Translations under genes and position numbers: made by a program
Shown: piece by piece, positions 1 to 5,079 of the stretch
Position numbering within the stretch: position 1 is the first letter of the stretch
Layout: every line of letters begins with the position of its first letter
Origin: Gemmatimonadota bacterium
Lineage (GTDB): Bacteria; Gemmatimonadota; Gemmatimonadetes; Gemmatimonadales; GWC2-71-9
Length of the DNA stretch: 5,079 nt
Reading direction: 5' to 3'
NCBI GenBank assembly: GCA_003220985.1
Contig: QHTY01000011.1
Span: 1 to 5,079 of the forward strand
Notes under the pieces: generated by a model
Database searches by the model: none
What the model was told of the DNA's origin: nothing
Seen by the model: the letters and a program-made list of their open reading frames with translations, nothing else

Positions 1-633
1 GAACGGTTCCTGGTAGTTGTAGTTCCAATGAACGTCGCGCAGCAAATCCGCTGCCTCGTCAACGCGCTCGCCTTGGAGAGCGCGAATCATCGCCTGGTGC
101 TCTTCGATGGAGGCGCGCTCCCACTCGGGCACGAATCCCGGCAGCCGGGGAAAATCATACAGGCGCTGCTTCAGCGTGTGAATACGATGAAGCAGCTCCT
201 CGTTGTCCGACAGATGGAGGTACGCACCGTGGAACGCCAGGTTGGCGTCGTAGAAGCGCGCGAAATCGCCCGCGTCGAGCGCCCGGCGCATCTCCTGGTT
301 CAGCTCGTCCATGCGCTCGACGGCCCCGGGCGTGACGCGCTCGGCCACGCTGCGCAGCGCCGTAGACTCGAGGCCGGCGAGAATCTCGTAGATGTCCCGA
401 ATCCGTTTCAACGTGAGCGGCGTGACCCGTACCCCGCGGCGGTTGTGGATCTCGACGAAGCCCTCGCACTCGAGCCGCAGCAGCGCGTCGCGCAGCGGCG
501 TGCGGCTGATCCCGATGCTCGCCGCCAGCGCGTTCAGGTCCAGCTCGTCGCCGGGGCGGAGTCGCCTCTCGTGCATCAGGGCGCGGAGGTGCTCGTACAC
601 CTCCTCGCGCAGTGATCGGATGCGCGTAATCAT
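1..633 (-). CDS. GntR-family transcription regulator, FCD (FadR-like) subfamily, 5' part
   Basis: An open frame of 211 codons runs off the low-coordinate edge without a stop; most of a protein of typical FCD-GntR length (roughly 220-250 residues) is present. Residues 7-72 form the winged helix-turn-helix that binds operator DNA: REEVYEHLRALM, RLRPGDELD, LNALAASIGISRTPLRDALLRL, then EGFVEIHNRRGVRVTPL. Residues about 75-205 fit the all-helical FCD effector domain, including IYEILAGLESTALR (81-94), NLAFHGAYLHLSDNEEL (131-147), EEHQAMIRAL (177-186) and RDVHWNYN (199-206). Asn131, His135, His179 and His202 sit where the family's metal site normally lies. The ATG at 633 is chosen because it overlaps the plug gene's TGA (TGATG) and leaves the usual short lead before the DNA-binding domain. 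FCD regulators generally respond to small organic or sugar acids; this one probably controls the SusCD operon, but its effector and sites cannot be read from the window. Confidence 0.93.
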   Translation of the reverse strand, partial: MITRIRSLREEVYEHLRALMHERRLRPGDELDLNALAASIGISRTPLRDALLRLECEGFVEIHNRRGVRVTPLTLKRIRDIYEILAGLESTALRSVAERVTPGAVERMDELNQEMRRALDAGDFARFYDANLAFHGAYLHLSDNEELLHRIHTLKQRLYDFPRLPGFVPEWERASIEEHQAMIRALQGERVDEAADLLRDVHWNYNYQEPF

Positions 634-635
634 CA
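631..635 (-). promoter_or_regulatory. Stop/start overlap (TGATG) coupling plug lipoprotein and GntR translation
   Basis: The TGA stop of the plug gene (635-633) shares its last base with the ATG of the regulator gene (633-631). No convincing Shine-Dalgarno sequence precedes this ATG. The arrangement is the classic form of termination-reinitiation coupling, so the regulator would be made in proportion to the plug lipoprotein. The overlap is seen directly; the coupling is inferred. Confidence 0.65.
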
Positions 636-1076
636 GTTCCGCTTGGTCGTTATGAGAATCACGCCGTGGGCGCCGCGCGTGCCGTACACGGCCGTGGAGC
701 TGACGTCCTTCAGGACATCGATGTTCGCGATGTCGCGCGGCCGCAGGGCCCGGAGGGCGCGTGTCAGGTCCTGCGGCGTGAGCGGCATGCCGTCGAGGAT
801 CACGAGCGGCTCGCCCTCCTCGAGCAGCGAGTTCGTGCCGCGGATGCGGAGCGCGATGTCGCCGCTCGGGGCGTGGATCACCTCGAGGCCGGGCACGCGG
901 CCCTGGAGCAAGTCTTCCACGCTGCCGACGTCCGCGCGGGCGAGCGTCGATTCGGGGAGTGACGCGACCGCACCTGTTGCATTGCCCGCCGCCGGCGGAT
1001 CAGTGTGGCGAGTCCCCCGCCGAGCGCACGCCACTAGGGCGAGCGCGAACGTCGCGGCCGCCGCGGCGCGCCACAT
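633..1076 (-). CDS. Small lipoprotein with stand-alone TonB-receptor plug domain
   Basis: A 147-residue protein. Residues 1-16 form a short hydrophobic signal ending in a lipobox (LVAC, Cys17), so it is predicted to be a lipid-anchored envelope protein. A linker rich in Ala, Gly and Pro (about 18-48) leads to a plug domain at about 50-147: VEDLLQGRVPGLEV (53-66), RIRG (77-80), LVILDGMP (91-98), DIANIDVLKD (115-124) and AVYGTRGAHGVILITTKRN (129-147). The protein stops exactly where a SusC plug would pass into its barrel; there is no barrel, and no N-terminal carboxypeptidase-regulatory-like domain. The plug end matches that of the neighbouring SusC, with ten identical residues at the C-terminus. 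It starts 6 nt after susD and overlaps the regulator start by 1 nt, so it is embedded in the operon. No good ribosome-binding site is visible; reinitiation from susD is likely. Function is unknown: it may modulate SusCD or TonB. A susC relic is the alternative, disfavoured by the intact lipobox and coupled junctions. Confidence 0.85.
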   Translation of the reverse strand: MWRAAAAATFALALVACARRGTRHTDPPAAGNATGAVASLPESTLARADVGSVEDLLQGRVPGLEVIHAPSGDIALRIRGTNSLLEEGEPLVILDGMPLTPQDLTRALRALRPRDIANIDVLKDVSSTAVYGTRGAHGVILITTKRN

Positions 1077-1082
1077 CGTCCG

Positions 1083-2657
1083 CTAGTACCCGGGATTCTG
1101 CTTCAACTTCGAGTTCGTGGTCATCGCGTTTTCCGGAATCGCGAATAGCGTGCGGTACGCCCCGTTGGGCGCGTGATTGAACCACGTCTTGGTCGTAAAG
1201 ATCCCGAAGCGGATCATGTCCTGGCGGCGGTGGCCCTCTGATGCGAATTCCCAGCCCAGCTCGTCGAGGAAGCGGCCGTACACCACGTCGCCCCCACCGC
1301 CCGTGACCGGCGTCCCGCCCGGCCCGGTTTTCACGACGCCATCGATGTCCTCCCAGCCGTAGTTGTAGCGGCTTCCCGTCATCAGCTCGGCTCCCGTTAC
1401 CACCGCGCGCGCGGGATCGGTCGCGGCGAAGGCCCGCTGCCGCACCTGCGTGACGAGCGCGGCCGCGGCGTCGGCCTGGCCGGTTCGCAGCAGCGCCTCG
1501 GCACGCATCATTAAGATTTCCGCGTAACGAATGATCGGGTAGTCCACGTCCGATGCGCCGGTCTCACCGGCATACACCTCGTACTTCCAGACGGGATAGC
1601 CGTTGTTGAACTGGGTCGAGTCGATCCGCGGGACGCGCTCGATGAAGTTGTAGCCGCGCCCCTGGGCGTCGAACTGCGGTCCCATGAGCCACGTGTCGTG
1701 GAGGCGCGTGTCGAGCGAGTCGTACGTGTCGATGAATTGCGGGTTCGACGCGCTGCCGCCCCAGGGTTGCGCCTGGAGGTTGAAGACAAAGCGGAGCTCC
1801 GGCTTCAGCGTCTTCATGTGAAAGTTGCTCTCGGTCGCGTTGATCGCATCGTACGGCACGGCCCAGATGATCTCGATGGACTTGTCGTTGTTGCGGGCGA
1901 AGGGCGCGCGGTACTTCGCCTCGAGGGCGTAGCCCCCCGAATCCATAATCGCCTGGGTGGCGGGGAGCACGAGGTCGTAGTGGGGCGTCCCCGTGTAGAC
2001 CTCGGCGTTCAGATACACGCGGGCGAGGATTCCGTACGCGGCCCAGCGATTCATCCGGCCGTACATGGCCGTGCCCTTGGCGGGCGAGAGGTCCGGCAGC
2101 GTGCTCGTGAGCTCCTGCACGACGAAGTCGTACACCTGCTGCCGCGTGGCCTGGTCGGGGAGGCCCGTCGCCTTGAAGTCGGTGACGATCGGGACGTTCC
2201 CGAAATTGTCGAGCAGCAGCGAATAGTTGTACGCGCGCAGCGCCCGCAGCTCCGCGATCAGGCGAGGCTTCGAGGTGTCGGGCACCGGCACAACGCCGGC
2301 CTGAATCTGGTAGATGATACGGTTGACGTTGTTGATCCCTGAGAACGCGTTACCCCAGAGCGTCGCGGGTTGACCCTGCGTCGCGTCCCACAGGTGTTTG
2401 TGCAAGCTGATGTAGGTGCCACCGTCGTACCAGCCGTTGGGGCGGACGGGCGTGAGCAACTCGTCAGCCGTTTCTTCCTGGAAGTCCAGGTTACCATACC
2501 ACCCCATCCACACGCGGCGCAGCGGGGTGTACGCGGGTGCGATGAGCGAGCCGATGGACGGCTTCACGTTCTTCTCGGTGACTTCGCCGTAGGGGACCTC
2601 GGTCAGGTCGGTGCACGCGACCAGCGCGAGCGTCAAACAGGCGAATGCGGTTCGCAT
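1083..2657 (-). CDS. SusD/RagB-family nutrient-binding outer-membrane lipoprotein
   Basis: This is the surface lipoprotein that forms the lid of the SusCD complex and binds the incoming ligand, often an oligosaccharide. It has 524 residues, a normal length for the family. A short lipoprotein signal peptide ends in the lipobox LVAC, with Cys15 as the lipidated residue, followed by the usual early acidic segment (TDLTEVPYGEVT). Family hallmarks in order: WGNAFSGINNVNRII at about 101-115; AELRALRAYNYSLLLDNFG at 135-153, then NVPIV; a TPR-like helix at 203-218 (NRWAAYGILARVYLNA); DYPIIRYAEILMMRAEALLR at 372-391; LGWEFASEGHRRQDMIRFG at 467-485; and the canonical C-terminus FAIPENAMTTNSKLKQNPGY. 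The start is fixed by the lipobox spacing and by an AAAGGAG ribosome-binding site 9 nt upstream. A glycine-rich stretch at about 444-458 looks like a surface loop. The plug lipoprotein gene begins 6 nt after its TAG stop, and susC lies immediately upstream. Ligand unknown. Confidence 0.97.
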   Translation of the reverse strand: MRTAFACLTLALVACTDLTEVPYGEVTEKNVKPSIGSLIAPAYTPLRRVWMGWYGNLDFQEETADELLTPVRPNGWYDGGTYISLHKHLWDATQGQPATLWGNAFSGINNVNRIIYQIQAGVVPVPDTSKPRLIAELRALRAYNYSLLLDNFGNVPIVTDFKATGLPDQATRQQVYDFVVQELTSTLPDLSPAKGTAMYGRMNRWAAYGILARVYLNAEVYTGTPHYDLVLPATQAIMDSGGYALEAKYRAPFARNNDKSIEIIWAVPYDAINATESNFHMKTLKPELRFVFNLQAQPWGGSASNPQFIDTYDSLDTRLHDTWLMGPQFDAQGRGYNFIERVPRIDSTQFNNGYPVWKYEVYAGETGASDVDYPIIRYAEILMMRAEALLRTGQADAAAALVTQVRQRAFAATDPARAVVTGAELMTGSRYNYGWEDIDGVVKTGPGGTPVTGGGGDVVYGRFLDELGWEFASEGHRRQDMIRFGIFTTKTWFNHAPNGAYRTLFAIPENAMTTNSKLKQNPGY

Positions 2658-2666
2658 GACGGCCGG

Positions 2667-2673
2667 CTCCTTT
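2667..2673 (-). promoter_or_regulatory. Shine-Dalgarno site of the susD-like gene
   Basis: AAAGGAG on the minus strand lies 9 nt before the ATG at 2657, within the 25-nt gap after the susC stop. It is the only strong ribosome-binding site in the window and supports the chosen susD start, which also gives a correctly placed lipobox. The gap has no room for a separate promoter or a terminator, so susD is presumably read from the susC transcript. Confidence 0.8.
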
Positions 2674-2682
2674 CGGTCCCCC

Positions 2683-5079
2683 TCAGAAAGTCAGACTCAG
2701 ACCCACGCTCCACACGCGGGTGGTCGGGTACTTGTCGCGCAGGTCGTCGCCCGGCGACAGGCCGTCGGGGCCGCGCGTTGAGACTTCTGGGTCGAGGCCC
2801 TTGTAGCCCGTGATCGTGTAGAGGTTGCGGCCTGAGACGTACACGCGCGCGTTCGTGATCGCGTTCGACAAGACGCGCAGCTGGCCGAGCGTGTAGCCGA
2901 TGGTGACGTTGTCCACCTTCCAGTAGTCACCGTCCTCGATGTAATAGCTGACCAGCGCGAGGCTGTAGTTCACGGTGCGCTTGCCGTAGACGGGATCGAA
3001 CGCGGAGCGCAGCATGTTGTACTGCAGGATCGTGGGATTCTCGTAGAACATCCGCTGGAAGTTGAGGATCTGGAATCCGAACGCGCCGCGCATGTTGACG
3101 GTGAGATCCGCCTTGTTCCAGCGGACGGTGTTGCTCCACGCCGCGTATTGCTTGGGCAGCCCGTTGCCGAGGACGCGGCGATCGGCGAGCGTGACGGACC
3201 GGATGGGAATGCGGTTGCCGTTGCGATCGAGGACGATCCACTCCCCGGCGGAATCGATGTCCACGGACTGGTAGCCGTAGAAGTTCCCGATGGGTCCACC
3301 GACGTCGATGCGGTGCGTCGGCAGTTGGATCGGCTCACCGGTGTAGCCCGCCGTGAACCAGTCGCTCGTGCGGTAGACGTCGTTCGACAGGCTGATGAGG
3401 CGATTCGAGTTGGTGGACCAATTGGCGCTCGTGGTCCAGCGCCAGGCCGGCGAGCGGATGATGTCGTAGGTGAGCTGTGCCTCGATCCCCTTGTTGCGCA
3501 TGTGGCCCACGTTCGCGAGGATCGAGCCGAACAGGTACGGCGGCACGGGGACGGAGTAGTTGTACAGCATGTCTTTCGTGTCGCGCTGGTACAGATCGAG
3601 ACTTCCGGCGAGCCGGTAAGCGAATAGGGAGAAGTCCGCGCCGAGGTTGATTTCTCCCTTGCGCTCCCAGCGCAGGTCGGGATTGGGATTGCGCGTGGGC
3701 GAGAGGCCCTGGACCCATTGGCCGTTGTACAGGAAGCGGCTGCCGTAGGTGTAGCTCGTGAGCGAGAGATAGGAGTTCTGCGGCGCGATGCCCGTGACGC
3801 CGTAGCCGACGCGTAGCTTCAGGTCGTTCACGAACGGCGCGCCGCGCATGAAGCCCTCGCGCGAGACGCGCCAGCCGCCCGAGATCGCCGGGAAGAACCC
3901 CCACTTGTGGTTCGCACCGAACCTGGAGTTGCCCTCGTAGCGCAGGCTGCCCATCAGGAGGAAGCGGTTGTCCCAGTCGTAGTTCAAGCGCCCGAAGAAG
4001 CCGATCACCTTGTAGGACGACTTGAAGCTCTGGACGCCGGCCTTGCCCGCCGCCAGCGCGTCGCCGCTCTGCAGGCGGTTCGTGCCGAAGAGATCAGTGG
4101 GGAAGTTATAGGTGTTGAACGAGAACCAGTCGTTCTCGAAGTCCTGGTAGCTGTAGCCGCCGAGCAGGTTGACGTTGTGGCGCTCGATCCGGTCGGCGTA
4201 CGTGCCGGTCATCTCGAGAATCTTGGAGGCGTCCGAGCCGCTGTAGCGGTAAGCCGTCCCGTTCTGCCCGTTCTGGGTCGTGTTGACGTGCCGGAACGTC
4301 GTGGCGTCGCCCTGCTGTACGGAGCCGCGCTCCGTGCCGCCCATGATGGACAGGCGCAGCTTGCTCACCGGCACGAGCGTCAGCGTCCCGTGGAGCCGCA
4401 GGTTGCGGTTCTCGGTACTGCCGTTGTCTTCGTCAATCAGGCCGAGCGGATTCACGTAGAAGTAGGTGCCCCGCTCCTGCCACATACCCTGGTCGTCAAA
4501 CACGCGGTCGGTCGGATTGCGGATCAGTGTCTGGCGCCACGCGTAGTTGTAATCGGGTCCGAAGAAGGAGGTCTCGACGCGCGTGAGCATGTTGAGGTCG
4601 GCGACCAGGCGCCCGTCGTACATGGTGTGCGCGACGTGCACGCGCCCGGTGAGCTGGTGGTCGTCGGAGCGCTGGAAGATCCCCTGACGGTTGTCGAAGG
4701 TGAGGGCCCCCGTGTAGTTCGTCGCCGCGTCGCCGCCCGAGATCGTCAAATTCTGCGTCGCGCTCGCGGGGGAGCGGAGCACGAGCTTCTGCCAGTCGGT
4801 CGAGTAGCCGAGGTCCTGGAACCCGTAGCCTTGCGGGATGAGCCGGCGGTAGTCAGCCGCCGTGAGAAAGTCTGGCGAGCGATAGAGCGTTTGCTGGCTC
4901 GCGTAGGACTCGTAGCGAATCGTCGGCTTGCCGCCCGCGTTGCGCTTCGTGGTGATGAGGATGACGCCGTTGGACGCGCGCGAGCCGTAGATCGCGGCCG
5001 CCGATCCGTCCTTCAGCACGTCGACGGACTCGATGTCTTGCGGGGCGACGGTGGACAAGCTGCCGGGGATGCCGTCCAC
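2683..5079 (-). CDS. SusC/RagA-family TonB-dependent outer-membrane transporter, 3' part (N-terminus outside window)
   Basis: This is a TonB-dependent barrel transporter that imports a ligand captured by its SusD partner across the outer membrane. The visible 798 residues start inside the plug domain. Residues 1-47 hold the end of the SusC plug signature: VDGIP, then IESVDVLKD, AAAIYGSRASNG and VILITTKRN. The rest is the 22-strand-type barrel: TDWQ at about 94-97, the N-L-T-I-S-G-G stretch near 110-116, many alternating aromatic strands, and a typical SusC ending with GYKGLDPEVS near 758-767 and a C-terminal phenylalanine (LSLTF), the usual outer-membrane insertion signal. Family members are roughly 1000 residues, so about 200 are missing: signal peptide, carboxypeptidase-regulatory-like domain, TonB box and the first part of the plug. 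The GTG at 5079 is simply the Val of VDGIP, not a start codon. The susD-like gene follows after 25 nt. The substrate is not identifiable. Family assignment is very secure. Confidence 0.96.
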   Translation of the reverse strand: MDGIPGSLSTVAPQDIESVDVLKDGSAAAIYGSRASNGVILITTKRNAGGKPTIRYESYASQQTLYRSPDFLTAADYRRLIPQGYGFQDLGYSTDWQKLVLRSPASATQNLTISGGDAATNYTGALTFDNRQGIFQRSDDHQLTGRVHVAHTMYDGRLVADLNMLTRVETSFFGPDYNYAWRQTLIRNPTDRVFDDQGMWQERGTYFYVNPLGLIDEDNGSTENRNLRLHGTLTLVPVSKLRLSIMGGTERGSVQQGDATTFRHVNTTQNGQNGTAYRYSGSDASKILEMTGTYADRIERHNVNLLGGYSYQDFENDWFSFNTYNFPTDLFGTNRLQSGDALAAGKAGVQSFKSSYKVIGFFGRLNYDWDNRFLLMGSLRYEGNSRFGANHKWGFFPAISGGWRVSREGFMRGAPFVNDLKLRVGYGVTGIAPQNSYLSLTSYTYGSRFLYNGQWVQGLSPTRNPNPDLRWERKGEINLGADFSLFAYRLAGSLDLYQRDTKDMLYNYSVPVPPYLFGSILANVGHMRNKGIEAQLTYDIIRSPAWRWTTSANWSTNSNRLISLSNDVYRTSDWFTAGYTGEPIQLPTHRIDVGGPIGNFYGYQSVDIDSAGEWIVLDRNGNRIPIRSVTLADRRVLGNGLPKQYAAWSNTVRWNKADLTVNMRGAFGFQILNFQRMFYENPTILQYNMLRSAFDPVYGKRTVNYSLALVSYYIEDGDYWKVDNVTIGYTLGQLRVLSNAITNARVYVSGRNLYTITGYKGLDPEVSTRGPDGLSPGDDLRDKYPTTRVWSVGLSLTF

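Noticed and set aside
28..615. Plus-strand open frame of 195 codons opposite the GntR gene
   Set aside because: The minus strand here encodes a clear winged-helix plus FCD protein. The plus-strand translation has no recognisable domain and an Arg/Val/Ala/Gln-rich composition typical of antisense frames in GC-rich DNA.
633..1076. Calling the plug gene a simple pseudogene remnant of susC
   Set aside because: It has its own lipoprotein signal, no frameshift or internal stop, intact plug motifs and tight stop/start junctions on both sides. Relic status remains possible but is not the best reading.
643..1086. Plus-strand frame of the same length as the plug lipoprotein gene
   Set aside because: Only the minus-strand frame has a lipobox and plug motifs and fits the operon junctions; the plus frame is Arg/Ser-rich without motifs.
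1698..2342. Plus-strand open frame of 214 codons opposite susD
   Set aside because: It is fully antisense to conserved SusD sequence; its composition (Arg, Val, Asp, Gly, His) and lack of any motif mark it as a GC-driven shadow frame.
2658..2682. Possible terminator or promoter between susC and susD
   Set aside because: The 25-nt gap holds only the ribosome-binding site; no hairpin with a T-run and no room for promoter elements.
3148..3904. Long frames on both strands (plus 3148-3627, minus 3335-3904) inside susC
   Set aside because: The SusC barrel frame is continuous and conserved across the region; the alternative frames give low-complexity Arg/Ala/Pro-rich products.
5077..5079. GTG at the window edge as a possible susC start
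   Set aside because: It encodes the Val of the conserved VDGIP plug motif, which lies well inside SusC proteins; the true start must lie outside the window.

Overview
The window is a single compact block of genes on the minus strand. It contains the 3' part of a SusC-type TonB-dependent outer-membrane transporter gene, a complete SusD/RagB lipoprotein gene, a short lipoprotein gene whose only recognisable domain is a TonB-receptor 'plug', and the 5' part of a GntR-family (FCD subfamily) transcription regulator. Transcription runs from high to low coordinates: susC-like (enters at 5079, stops at 2683), susD-like (2657-1083), plug lipoprotein (1076-633), gntR-like (633 to beyond position 1). 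The junctions are 25 nt, 6 nt and a 1-nt overlap (TGATG), so all four genes are probably one transcription unit. No internal promoter, terminator, RNA gene, mobile element or CRISPR array is visible, and no gap between genes exceeds 25 bases. Any main promoter and operator would lie upstream of susC, beyond position 5079.

Organism: SusC/SusD pairs are characteristic of Bacteroidota and relatives but also occur in Gemmatimonadota and Rhodothermota. The DNA is clearly GC-rich (above 60% by eye), and the susD-like gene has a good Shine-Dalgarno sequence (AAAGGAG), a signal typically weak or absent in classical Bacteroidota. Together these favour a Gemmatimonadota-like or other high-GC source. 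This is an inference, not a demonstrated assignment.

How the genes fit together: by family knowledge, SusC is the TonB-driven outer-membrane barrel and SusD is the surface lipoprotein lid that captures the ligand (usually an oligosaccharide, sometimes a peptide). The FCD-type GntR protein probably senses a small carboxylated or sugar-acid metabolite from the imported substrate and controls the operon. No enzyme gene is in view, so the substrate cannot be named. The third gene is the unusual part. It is a 147-residue predicted lipoprotein that keeps the SusC plug signature (IRG ... LDGMP ... DVLKD ... YGTRG ... GVILITTKRN) but has no beta-barrel, and it sits tightly between susD and the regulator. 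It is the best candidate here for a poorly described component, perhaps an accessory or regulatory plug acting with the SusCD complex or TonB. A decayed relic is possible but looks less likely.
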